From Betaproteobacteria bacterium (GTDB lineage: Bacteria > Pseudomonadota > Gammaproteobacteria > Burkholderiales > Burkholderiaceae_F), in contig BOKW01000001.1 in NCBI GenBank assembly GCA_016861185.1, positions 434,001-498,000 on the forward strand: DNA of 64,000 bases, read 5' to 3'. Below the pieces are notes generated by a model. It was not told the origin of the DNA. It did no database searches and saw only the letters and a program-made list of their open reading frames with translations. The position numbers were made by a program, and so were the translations under genes. Shown here piece by piece: positions 1 through 7,494 of the stretch (its first letter is position 1; each line of letters begins with the position of its first letter).

Positions 1-585
1 GATCGACGCGGTCATCGACAGCACCGGGGCCTGCTGCACGACGGTGAAGCTCGCGCTGAATCCGCCGTCGACCATCTCGGTCGCACTGGTGCGGCACTGG
101 CTGAAGATGACGCTCAGCACGTCGCCCGCGCTCGCCTGGCCGTTGCCGTCGCGATCGTCGAGGGCGAAGGTCACGGTTCCGCTGACGGCGCAGTTCTCCG
201 TCCGCGACAGGACTGCCTGCGCGCGCACCGCGTCGCCGGACGGCGCGGCGGCGGTGGTCTTGCCGGACGTCCGATCGAGCAGCGTGCCGCGGGTCAGGCC
301 CACCAGCAGCGTCGAAAGCGAACGCGCGCCGGCCAGCCCCGAGGGCTTGCTCGACGCGGTCTGCACGCGGTCTGCGTTCGCGCTCGGCGTCACGGCAGCG
401 GTCGCGCTGCTGCTCAACACCGCGTTCGCCGCGGCGCGCGCGACCAGATCCTGGTTCGAAGACGTGATCACGACGCTGGCGGTCGGCGCGGGCGGCGGCG
501 GCGCGCCGTCGGAACCGCCGCCCCCGCAGGCGGCGAGCAGTGCGGCAGCCAGGGCAGTTGCGCCGATCGTGTAGACGGACTTCAT
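1..585 (-). CDS. Putative lipoprotein, C-terminus beyond window edge
   Basis: The gene reads leftward and leaves the window after 195 codons with no stop. The ATG at 585 follows a GAGGAG ribosome binding site. Residues 1-20 form a lipoprotein signal: Lys2, a hydrophobic Ala/Leu core and the lipobox LLAAC with Cys20 as the expected lipidation site. A Gly-rich and Pro-rich linker follows (GGGGSDGAPPPPAPT), typical of exported lipoproteins. Later there are two cysteines (TENCAVSG and SQCRT) and an acidic loop, DDRDGNGQASAGD, which recalls calcium-binding loops but is too short to assign. I recognise no family, so the role is unknown beyond being an envelope-anchored protein. It lies downstream of, and on the same strand as, the hydroxyacid dehydrogenase gene, but 327 bases of apparently non-coding DNA separate them, so it is probably transcribed separately. 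Confidence 0.75.
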   Translation of the reverse strand, partial: MKSVYTIGATALAAALLAACGGGGSDGAPPPPAPTASVVITSSNQDLVARAAANAVLSSSATAAVTPSANADRVQTASSKPSGLAGARSLSTLLVGLTRGTLLDRTSGKTTAAAPSGDAVRAQAVLSRTENCAVSGTVTFALDDRDGNGQASAGDVLSVIFSQCRTSATEMVDGGFSASFTVVQQAPVLSMTASI

Positions 586-912
586 CGATCTCTCCTCGAT
601 CGTTGGAAGGTGCGCCGCGGGCATCGCAGCGCCGGCCCCGTAGCCGGATTCTCGTCCCGCGATGCCTTGGACCATTGCCCTCAATTGGCTAAGGATTACG
701 GACAGAGTTAGCGCCTGCTTCGAAACAGGAAGGGAACCGTGCGGAACGGCTTCAGCGATCGTCGAGAAGCCATCCTTCCACGGCGTCGAACGTGTCGCCG
801 CAGGGGTGCGGCCGCCGGCGCATTCGCGGCACTGCTCGCCGCATGCGGCGGCAACGAGACGACGCGGGCGCCCGCGACCGCAGGCCGACGAGCGTCTTCG
901 CGCCACCGACGC
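586..912. other. Non-coding gap upstream of the lipoprotein gene
   Basis: These 327 bases separate the lipoprotein gene from ghrA. I see no gene with a ribosome binding site and no recognisable RNA. The stretch must hold the lipoprotein promoter on the minus strand, but no convincing -35/-10 pair stands out. Confidence 0.5.
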
Positions 913-1863
913 TCAGTACCCGCGCCGCAAATCGACCACGCCCGTGATCGCCTCACCGCGCTCGAGCCGCGCGATCTTCTCCGCGATCTGCGCGACGCTC
1001 GGCTCCAATTCGGTCACGGCAGAGATGTGCGGCGTGATCAGGATCTCCGGCCGCCGCCAGAACGGATGATCGGCGGGCAGCGGTTCGGTTTCGAACACGT
1101 CGAGCGTCGCCCCGCCGAGCTTTCCCTCGTCGAGCAGTGCGAGCAGATCCGCCTCGACCAGATGCGCGCCGCGGCCGACGTTGATCACGTGGGCTCCATC
1201 GGCCAGCCGCGCGAGATTCGCGCGGTTCAGGATGCCGCGATTGTCCGCGGTCAACGGCAGGACGCTCGCGAGCGCGTCGAGCCCGTCGAGAAAGCTCGCG
1301 AACTCCGCGTCGCCCGCGCGGCAGTCCACACCCTCAATCGTATGGCGCGTCCGCGCAAAGCCGCGCACCGCGAACCCGTGCGCCGCGAGCGCGCGTGCGA
1401 TCGCGGTTCCGATCACGCCGAGCCCCAGCACGCCGACCGTGAAGTTCGACCTCGGCCGCAGCACCTCGGCCTGCCAGCGCGCGTCGCGCTGCCGGATCGC
1501 GTAGCGGTCGAAGCCGCGATAGACGCGCAGCACCGCGGCCAGCACGTACTCGGCGAGCGCGTCGGCCATGCCGGCGTCCTCCAGCCGCACCAGCAGCGCG
1601 TCGCGCGGGAACGCCGGCATCGCGAGCAGCGCGTCGACGCCGGCGCCGAGGTTGAAGACCGCGCGCAGCCGCCGCTGCTCCTCGAACAGTGCCGGCGGCG
1701 GCCGCCAGACGATCGCGATGTCGGCCTGCGGCGCGAGTGGATCGGCGTCGAGCTTGGCCGCATCGCGCCACCACAGATCGGCGTCGGGCAGCGCGGCGCG
1801 CAGCGCTTCGAGCCACGCCGGCGCGTGCATCTCGCGCGCGCAAAGGACGATACGCGTGGGCAT
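913..1863 (-). CDS. ghrA: Glyoxylate/hydroxypyruvate reductase A-type 2-hydroxyacid dehydrogenase
   Basis: A 316-residue D-isomer-specific 2-hydroxyacid dehydrogenase, the usual length for the GhrA branch, which reduces glyoxylate and hydroxypyruvate with NADPH in the cytoplasm. The Rossmann motif GVLGLGVIGTAIA lies about residues 139-151. It is followed by the expected substrate and catalytic elements: an Arg in INVGRGAHLVE, a Glu in DVFETEPL and the His of ITPHISAVTE. The FNLGAGVDAL segment near residue 75 is typical of this family. The ATG at 1863 is only 2 bases after the liuD stop, so it is the last clear gene of the leucine operon and probably co-transcribed. Why a glyoxylate reductase sits there is not evident; it could act on another 2-oxoacid. 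The broad class is certain and the exact substrate inferred. Confidence 0.85.
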   Translation of the reverse strand: MPTRIVLCAREMHAPAWLEALRAALPDADLWWRDAAKLDADPLAPQADIAIVWRPPPALFEEQRRLRAVFNLGAGVDALLAMPAFPRDALLVRLEDAGMADALAEYVLAAVLRVYRGFDRYAIRQRDARWQAEVLRPRSNFTVGVLGLGVIGTAIARALAAHGFAVRGFARTRHTIEGVDCRAGDAEFASFLDGLDALASVLPLTADNRGILNRANLARLADGAHVINVGRGAHLVEADLLALLDEGKLGGATLDVFETEPLPADHPFWRRPEILITPHISAVTELEPSVAQIAEKIARLERGEAITGVVDLRRGY

Positions 1864-1865
1864 GT

Positions 1866-3896
1866 CTACTGCGAGCGCGTGAACGCCACGAGCGCCGCGC
1901 CCTCGGCCACCTGCTCGCCGACGCCATAGAGGAAATCGTCGACCGTGCCGTCGGCGGGCGCGATGATCGTGTGCTCCATCTTCATCGCCTCCATCACGAG
2001 CAGCGGCGTGCCTTTCGTCACGCGCGCACCGCGCGCGACGTGGATCGCGATCACGCGGCCCGGCATCGGCGCCGCGAGCCCGCCGTTTTCCAGCTCGCTT
2101 TCGCCGGCGTGCGCGATCACGTCGACCAGCGTGACGACGCGGTGGCGGCCGTTGGCGAACACGTGCAAGTCGTCGCGGTCGCGGACGACGTCGGCGGCGA
2201 ACGCGCGGTCGGCGAAGCGGACCTCGAGCCGCGTGCCCTGCGCGGCGACGATCGCGAGCGGCGCGTGCAGCGCGCCGTGATGGAAGACGTAGCCGTCGCG
2301 CGTGTACTCGAGATCGACGTCGTGCACGCCGCGCTCGGACTTGAAAACGATGTCGCGCGTGTAGGTCGTGTTCAACCTCCAGCCGCGCGCGAGCGACCAC
2401 GGGTCGTTCGTTTCCGCCGCCGTTTCGTCGACGACCAGCCGCGCGCAGGCGAGCGCGAGCACGTCGTTCGAAACGACCGCCTCCGCCGCGAACAGCCGCG
2501 CGCTTTCGTGCTCGATCAGCCCGGTGTCGAGTTGCGCCTGCGCAAAGCGCGGGTTGTCGACGAGCCGCGCGAGGAAGTCGACGTTGTTCGCCACGCCGAC
2601 GATGTGCACGTCAGCGAGCGCCGCCGCGAGCCGCGCGAGCGCCTGCGCGCGATCCTCGCCCCAGACGATCAGCTTGGCGATCATCGGGTCGTAATGCGGC
2701 GAGATCGCGTCGCCCTGCCGCACGCCGCTGTCGATGCGCACCGGCGCCGGGTCGTGCGCGCGCACGCCGTCGGCGTTGCGCATGAAGGCGACGTGCGCGG
2801 GCAGCGCGAGGTGCGAGAGCCGGCCGATCGCGGGCAGGAAGCCCTTGTCCGGATTCTCCGCGTACACGCGCACCTCGATCGCGTGGCCGTGGATCGCCAG
2901 GTCGTTCTGCAGCGCCGGCAGACGTTCGCCGTTGGCCACGCGCAGTTGCCACTCGACGAGGTCGAAGCCGGTGATCATCTCGGTCACCGGGTGCTCGACC
3001 TGCAGCCGCGTGTTCATTTCCATGAAGTAGAAGGTGCCGGCGGTGCCGTGCTCGTCGGCTTCGGCGATGAACTCGACCGTGCCGGCGCCGACGTAGCCGA
3101 CCGCTTTCGCCGCGGCGACCGCGGCTTCGCCCATCGCGCGGCGGCGCGCGGCGGTCATGCCGGGCGCGGGCGCCTCTTCGATGACTTTCTGGTGGCGCCG
3201 CTGCACCGAGCAGTCGCGCTCGAACAGGTAGACGCAGTTGCCGTGCGTGTCCGCAAAGACCTGGATCTCGATGTGGCGCGGCCGCTGCAGGTATTTCTCG
3301 ACGAGCACGCGGTCGTCGCCGAACGAAGCCGCCGCCTCGCGCTGGCACGAGGCGAGCGCGGCGTCGAAGTCCTCGGCGCGCGCGACGATGCGCATGCCCT
3401 TGCCGCCGCCGCCCGCGCTCGCCTTGATCAGCACCGGATAGCCGATGCGGTCCGCGTGCGCCTTCAGCAGCGCCGTCGACTGGTCCGCGCCGTGATAGCC
3501 GGGAACGAGCGGCACGTGCGCCTGCTCCATCAGCGCCTTCGCCTCGCTCTTGCTGCCCATCGCGCGGATCGCCGAAGGCGGTGGGCCGATGAACACGATG
3601 CCCGCGTCGGCGCAGGCCTGCGCGAAGTCCTCGTTCTCCGACAGGAAGCCGTAGCCGGGATGGATCGCCTGTGCGCCGGTCGCTTTCGCCGCGGCGATGA
3701 TCAGCTCGCCGCGCAGATAGCTCTCGCGCGCCGGCGCGGGTCCGAGCCGCACCGCTTCGTCGCACGCGGCGACGTGCTTGGCCGCGGCGTCCGCGTCCGA
3801 ATAGACCGCCACCGTGCGGATGCCCATGCGGCGCGCGGTGGCGGCGACTCGGCAGGCGATTTCGCCGCGGTTGGCAATGAGGATCTTGCTGAACAT
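1866..3896 (-). CDS. liuD: 3-Methylcrotonyl-CoA carboxylase, biotin-containing alpha subunit
   Basis: A 676-residue acyl-CoA carboxylase alpha subunit. It carries the biotin carboxylase domain (start MFSKILIANRGEIACRV; ATP-grasp loop KASAGGGGKGMRIV; FMEMNTRLQVEHPVTEMITG), a middle domain, and a C-terminal biotinyl domain with the biotin lysine in VMEAMKMEHTI. With the beta subunit it carboxylates 3-methylcrotonyl-CoA to 3-methylglutaconyl-CoA in leucine degradation. The family includes propionyl-CoA and geranyl-CoA carboxylases; assignment to leucine rests on the same-operon liuB and liuC genes. The ATG at 3896 is chosen because translation begins with the family-typical MF-KILIANRGE. About 250 bases upstream lies a decayed second copy of this same gene start (4004-4040). 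Confidence 0.9.
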   Translation of the reverse strand: MFSKILIANRGEIACRVAATARRMGIRTVAVYSDADAAAKHVAACDEAVRLGPAPARESYLRGELIIAAAKATGAQAIHPGYGFLSENEDFAQACADAGIVFIGPPPSAIRAMGSKSEAKALMEQAHVPLVPGYHGADQSTALLKAHADRIGYPVLIKASAGGGGKGMRIVARAEDFDAALASCQREAAASFGDDRVLVEKYLQRPRHIEIQVFADTHGNCVYLFERDCSVQRRHQKVIEEAPAPGMTAARRRAMGEAAVAAAKAVGYVGAGTVEFIAEADEHGTAGTFYFMEMNTRLQVEHPVTEMITGFDLVEWQLRVANGERLPALQNDLAIHGHAIEVRVYAENPDKGFLPAIGRLSHLALPAHVAFMRNADGVRAHDPAPVRIDSGVRQGDAISPHYDPMIAKLIVWGEDRAQALARLAAALADVHIVGVANNVDFLARLVDNPRFAQAQLDTGLIEHESARLFAAEAVVSNDVLALACARLVVDETAAETNDPWSLARGWRLNTTYTRDIVFKSERGVHDVDLEYTRDGYVFHHGALHAPLAIVAAQGTRLEVRFADRAFAADVVRDRDDLHVFANGRHRVVTLVDVIAHAGESELENGGLAAPMPGRVIAIHVARGARVTKGTPLLVMEAMKMEHTIIAPADGTVDDFLYGVGEQVAEGAALVAFTRSQ

Positions 3897-4003
3897 GGTT
3901 GTCTCCGCGGCTCAATCGCCGCGCGCTGCGCGCGCCCGGCGATTTGGCTTCGGCAAACGCGCTGCGCGCGTTGAGCCTGCGCCGCAACCGGCCTGCGGCC
4001 GGT

Positions 4004-4040
4004 TGTCTCCCCTGTTGGCAATCAGGATCTTCTGGAACAT
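4004..4040 (-). pseudogene. Remnant of a second biotin carboxylase gene start
   Basis: Read leftward from 4040 the sequence encodes MFQKILIANRGD, matching the first dozen residues of LiuD (MFSKILIANRGE) with different codons. It then passes into a palindrome (CCGGCCTGCGGCCGG) and loses all similarity. The match is too specific to be chance. It looks like the head of a duplicated or replaced carboxylase gene that was cut by repeat insertion. Nothing indicates that it makes a useful product. Confidence 0.6.
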
Positions 4041-4078
4041 TCCTCTCTGCTCCCCGTCAGGCGCGCCTCGATTCACCT

Positions 4079-4104
4079 CCCTCTCCCCGGACACGGGGAG
4101 AGGG
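4079..4104. repeat. Palindromic repeat, CCCTCTCCCC family
   Basis: Inverted repeat with 11-bp arms CCCTCTCCCCG and CGGGGAGAGGG around a 4-base loop, followed by TTGGGGTGAGGGG. Two more members lie at about 13595-13632 and 16707-16753, always between genes. This makes it an interspersed REP-like element that may also end transcription. Confidence 0.75.
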
Positions 4105-4144
4105 TTGGGGTGAGGGGCTGGGCGTTCAAAGTGTTGTCCCTTAC

Positions 4145-4855
4145 TCAACGCTCAGTCGCCGTCAGCCGCGCCTCGACGGTGCGCGCGCGGATCAGCGTCA
4201 CGTAGTCCTCGTCCGCGTGCAGCCGTAAATCGACCCGCAGCGGAAACTCCGCGCGCAGCGCGGGCGGCGCGGCGCTGTGCTCCGCTTCGACCAGCAGCCT
4301 GAGCGCGCTGCCCTTCGGCACGACGCCGAGGTCGCGCGTCAGCCGCCGGAAGCGCTCGTGGCTGTCCGAAGCCAGCCCGAACACGCGCGCCGGCGCTTCG
4401 GCTTCGGGTCCGCGCTCGCGCAACGTGCGCAGGCCCAGGCCGAAGGCCTTCGGCTGCGCCGCCGGCGGTGCCAGATGCACGTCGACGCGCGCGCCGCGCA
4501 GCACGACGCGCTCGTCCAGCCACAGCGCCAGCCGCAGCGCGCGCGGGTCGAGCGCGGCCGCGCCTTCGCGCCACAGTCTGCGCAGCCGCCACAGCAACGG
4601 CAGGTTGAACGAGATGCGGCGCTCGATGAAGCAGCGCCCGAACGCGGCGAGCACGAAGGCACGGCCGCCGCCCTCGTGCCGAGCCTGCCAGCCCGCCACC
4701 CCCATCGTGTGCGTCAGCAGCAGGATCTCGCGCGCCAGTTCCCGGCGCGCGGTCGGTGCGTGCCGGCGCGCCGCCGTCGCTTCGACGCCGGGGTTCTCGC
4801 CGGCGGGCGTTTCGATCGCGTGCATCGCGTCCTGCCGCGCGTTTGCGCCGCTCAC
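4145..4855 (-). CDS. Uncharacterised protein in the leucine operon
   Basis: A protein of 236 residues that I do not recognise. A GTG at 4855 overlaps the liuC stop in a GTGA arrangement, suggesting translational coupling; the alternative ATG at 4825 would remove ten residues. It is soluble-looking, rich in Arg, Leu and Ala, with no signal peptide or membrane segment. An N-terminal helical part contains ILLLTHTMGVAGWQARH, and the rest alternates basic and hydrophobic segments (ISFNLPLLWRLRRLW, FRRLTRDLGVVPKGSALRL). It lies between liuC and liuD, a position not filled by a gene in the classical liuABCDE order. An accessory role in carboxylase assembly or substrate handling is possible but is only inference from position. 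Confidence 0.65.
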   Translation of the reverse strand: MSGANARQDAMHAIETPAGENPGVEATAARRHAPTARRELAREILLLTHTMGVAGWQARHEGGGRAFVLAAFGRCFIERRISFNLPLLWRLRRLWREGAAALDPRALRLALWLDERVVLRGARVDVHLAPPAAQPKAFGLGLRTLRERGPEAEAPARVFGLASDSHERFRRLTRDLGVVPKGSALRLLVEAEHSAAPPALRAEFPLRVDLRLHADEDYVTLIRARTVEARLTATER

Positions 4856-5685
4856 ATTTCCTCGTCGTCGCCCTGCTCGGCCGCCATCTCGGCTTCGTAC
4901 TCGGCGAGCCAGCGCGGCTTGCGTTTGTCGAGGAAGGCACGCACGCCTTCGCGGCCGTCGTCGGACGCGCGGATCGCGGCGATACGTTCCGCCGTGTCGG
5001 CCACCAGCGCATCGTCGAGCGGACGGCCCGCGAGGTCGCGCACGAGCTTCTTCGCTTCGCCGACCGCGTGGATGCTCGTGTGCATCAGCGCGCCGAGCAG
5101 CTCGTTGATCGTCGGATCGAGCTGCTCGGGCGGCGTGATGTTGTGCACGAGACCGAGACGGAACGCCTCGCCCGAATCGAAGCGCTCCGCAGTCAGGAAG
5201 TAACGCCGCGCGGCGCGCGCGCCGATCGCGCGGATCACGTACGGGCCGATCGTCGCCGGGATCAGCCCGAGCTTCGTTTCGCTCAGGCAGAAGTTCGCCG
5301 GCAGCGCGGCGATCGCGACGTCGGCCACCGCGACCAGCCCCATGCCGCCGGCGTACGCGTCGCCGTGCACGCGCGCGATTACCGGCTTGGGGCACGAATC
5401 GATCGTGCGCAGCATGTCGGCGAGCGCCAGCGCGTCGCGCCGGTTGTCCTCGTGCGAGTAGCCGGCCATGCGCCGCATCCAGTCAAGATCGGCGCCGGCG
5501 CAGAACGCTGGCCCCTTCGCGGCGAGCACGATCGCGCGCACGCCGGCGTCGGCGCCGAGCGTCGAGAACACGCGCGTCAGCTCCGCGATCATCGTTTCGT
5601 TGAAGGCGTTGCGCACCTTCTCGCGCGCGAGCCAGACGACCGCAACGCGATGGTTGATGCTGAGTTCGAGCGTTTCGTAGTCCAT
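4852..5685 (-). CDS. liuC: 3-Methylglutaconyl-CoA hydratase (enoyl-CoA hydratase family)
   Basis: A 277-residue crotonase-fold enzyme. The CoA and oxyanion-hole region reads FCAGADLDWMRRMAGYS near residue 61, and GDAYAGGMGLVAVADV near residue 108 is the second conserved block. The LDWMRRMAGYSHEDN run is characteristic of LiuC-type hydratases, which convert 3-methylglutaconyl-CoA to HMG-CoA in leucine breakdown. A Glu in CLSETKLGLIPATIGPY matches the conserved catalytic position. The ATG at 5685 has an AGAGG ribosome binding site and follows the acyl-CoA dehydrogenase stop by 36 bases. Its stop overlaps the next gene's GTG. Family assignment is firm; the substrate rests on the liuB and liuD neighbours. 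Confidence 0.88.
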   Translation of the reverse strand: MDYETLELSINHRVAVVWLAREKVRNAFNETMIAELTRVFSTLGADAGVRAIVLAAKGPAFCAGADLDWMRRMAGYSHEDNRRDALALADMLRTIDSCPKPVIARVHGDAYAGGMGLVAVADVAIAALPANFCLSETKLGLIPATIGPYVIRAIGARAARRYFLTAERFDSGEAFRLGLVHNITPPEQLDPTINELLGALMHTSIHAVGEAKKLVRDLAGRPLDDALVADTAERIAAIRASDDGREGVRAFLDKRKPRWLAEYEAEMAAEQGDDEEM

Positions 5686-5721
5686 GACTGCCTCTGCTTC
5701 TCGTTGATCCCGGCCGGGCGT

Positions 5722-6879
5722 TCAGTCCGCCTCGCCCAGCCGCTTGGCCACTTCTTCGAGCATGACTTCGGTCGCGCCGCCGCCGATCGCCAGGATGCGC
5801 GCATCGCGCACGAGCCGCTCGATCGCGGCCTCGCGCATGTAGCCGAAGCCGCCGTGGAACTGCTGGCACGTATACACGACTTCGTTGACCAGCTCGCCGG
5901 TCAAGGCTTTCAGCATCGACACCTCGCGCACCGCGTCGCGCCCCTGGTCCATCAGCCATGCGCAGTGGTACAGGAAAGTCCGCGCCGCCGCGGTCTTCGC
6001 CGCCAGCATCGCGAGCCGCTGGCGGATCACCTGCTTGTCCCACAGCGCCGCGCCGAAGGCCTTGCGCGCGTGCACGTAGCGCAGCGTCAGATCGAGCGCA
6101 GTCTGACAGTGCCCGACCGCCATCGCCGCCAGCGCGATGCGTTCGGTCTGGAAGTTGCGCATGATCGCGTAGAAGCCGGCGTTCTCCTCGCCGAGCCGGT
6201 TGGCGACGGGAACGCGGCAGTTCTCGAAGACGAGCTCGGCCGTGTCGGATGCGAGCCAACCCTGCTTCTTCAGCGCGCGGCCGACGCGGAATCCCGGCGT
6301 CCCGCGCTCGACCGCGAGGATCGAGATCCCGCGCGAGCCCTTGGCGTGCGGATCGGTCCTCGCCGCGACGAACACGAGGCCCGCGTGCACGCCGTTGGTG
6401 ATGAACATCTTCGCGCCGTCGAGCACGTAGTGATCGCCGTCGCGCACCGCGCGCGTGCGGATCGACGCGACGTCGGAGCCGGCGTCGGCTTCGGTCACCG
6501 CGATCGCGCTGATCAGTTCGCCCGACAGCATGCGCGGCAGCCAGCGGCGCTTCTGCGCGTCGCTGCCGGCGTGCACCAGGTGCGGGCCGGCCATGTCGGT
6601 GTGCACGAGCACGGTGACGACGAAGCCGCCCGACGTGCAGCGCGCGAGCGCCTCCTGGAACACGACATTGGTCACGCGATCCGCGCCCGCGCCACCGTCG
6701 GCCGCCGGCACCGTCAGCCCCAGCCAGCCGAGCGCGCCCATCCTGCGCAGCACCTCGCGCGGAACGAAACCCGCCTCGTCCCATGCGAGCGCGTTCGGCT
6801 CGACCTCGCGCTCGACGAAGCGCGCGACCTGGCGGCGCAGTTCGGCGTGTTCGGGGGTCGTGTAGACGATGTCGGTCAT
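5722..6879 (-). CDS. Acyl-CoA dehydrogenase in leucine operon
   Basis: A 385-residue FAD-dependent acyl-CoA dehydrogenase. Visible family features are the FAD/substrate segment ISAIAVTEADAGSDVASI about residues 119-134, KMFITNG in the central beta domain, and the C-terminal FHGGFGYMREAAIERLVRDAR block followed by GGGATEVMLEEV. The usual catalytic Glu in the IYEGT motif is replaced by AIGGGATE, so the base may instead be the Glu of TERIALAAMAVG, the position used by isovaleryl-CoA and long-chain enzymes. The start ATG overlaps the upstream thioesterase stop (ATGA, 6876-6879). It is not the typical isovaleryl-CoA dehydrogenase (that is at 32310-33488). It may act on another branched or citronellyl-like acyl-CoA. 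Confidence 0.82.
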   Translation of the reverse strand: MTDIVYTTPEHAELRRQVARFVEREVEPNALAWDEAGFVPREVLRRMGALGWLGLTVPAADGGAGADRVTNVVFQEALARCTSGGFVVTVLVHTDMAGPHLVHAGSDAQKRRWLPRMLSGELISAIAVTEADAGSDVASIRTRAVRDGDHYVLDGAKMFITNGVHAGLVFVAARTDPHAKGSRGISILAVERGTPGFRVGRALKKQGWLASDTAELVFENCRVPVANRLGEENAGFYAIMRNFQTERIALAAMAVGHCQTALDLTLRYVHARKAFGAALWDKQVIRQRLAMLAAKTAAARTFLYHCAWLMDQGRDAVREVSMLKALTGELVNEVVYTCQQFHGGFGYMREAAIERLVRDARILAIGGGATEVMLEEVAKRLGEAD

Positions 6880-7307
6880 TCGCCGTTTTCGGTAGCGACC
6901 TTCGCGTAACGCAGGGTGTGGTGCGCGAGCAGTTCGCCGGAGCCGACGCCGCGACTCTCCGCGACGCCGTACGCGCTGCGCCGGCCGATGCGAAGCACCG
7001 CGGCCTTGCACAGAATGTCCTCGGCGCGACCGCTTCTCAGAAAGCTGGTGTGCATGTCCGAGGTCACCCAGCGTTCGTCAAGACCGCGCAGCGTCATGAT
7101 CGCCAACCAGAGTGCCACATCGGCGGCACCCATGATCACCATGCCGCTGATGATGCCGCCGGGTCGCTCCTGCGATGCGTCGTACGGCACGCGCAGCTCG
7201 CATTCGCCGCTCGAACACGCCGTGACGACGAAGCCGTGTGGACGGAGAAACGGCGTGGCGGCGAGCACGGCATTCAACTCGTCGATGCCGACAGGTCGTT
7301 CGTTCAT
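6876..7307 (-). CDS. PaaI-type hotdog thioesterase
   Basis: A 143-residue single hotdog domain. The central helix segment GGIISGMVIMGAADVALWLA replaces the HGG of classic PaaI enzymes with PGG and keeps an Asp (AADVAL) at the usual catalytic end of the helix. The downstream strands VTSDMHTSFLRSGRAEDILCKA are typical. It would hydrolyse acyl-CoA thioesters in the cytoplasm, perhaps relieving CoA trapping during branched-chain catabolism. It overlaps both neighbours by ATGA junctions (7304-7307 and 6876-6879), so it is translationally coupled within the liu operon. The substrate is unknown. Confidence 0.78.
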   Translation of the reverse strand: MNERPVGIDELNAVLAATPFLRPHGFVVTACSSGECELRVPYDASQERPGGIISGMVIMGAADVALWLAIMTLRGLDERWVTSDMHTSFLRSGRAEDILCKAAVLRIGRRSAYGVAESRGVGSGELLAHHTLRYAKVATENGE

Positions 7308-7450
7308 TGGTGGCGGGCGTGCGAACCGAACAGGATGACGCGCTCCGGGTTGAAACGATCGACGATGCGACGGACCATGCGCGCGATCAGGCGCCGTACC
7401 GGAGTGCGGCGAGGGGCGGGACGCGGCGTTGTCGTGCGGCGCTTGGTCAT
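7304..7450 (-). CDS. Truncated MNT-type nucleotidyltransferase fragment
   Basis: A 48-residue frame between liuB and the thioesterase. The first half is basic (KRRTTTPRPAPRRTPVRR). The second half, IVDRFNPERVILFGSHARHQ, matches the opening of minimal nucleotidyltransferases (MNT/NTP_transf_2), whose catalytic core begins GSxARG followed by the metal-binding Asp pair. The reading frame stops right after GSHAR, before any catalytic Asp, so this cannot be an active enzyme. The stop overlaps the thioesterase ATG (ATGA), so the frame is well placed for coupling and may survive as a translational spacer. Such domains are common in MNT/HEPN toxin-antitoxin pairs; no HEPN partner is visible. Confidence 0.55.
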   Translation of the reverse strand: MTKRRTTTPRPAPRRTPVRRLIARMVRRIVDRFNPERVILFGSHARHQ

Positions 7451-7494
7451 CGCTCGGATGTTACTGCCCGATCTGCGCGTGTCGCTCTGCGCGC

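Noticed and set aside
662-1069. Plus-strand frame in the gap before ghrA
   Set aside because: No ribosome binding site, no recognisable domain, and it runs into the ghrA gene on the other strand.
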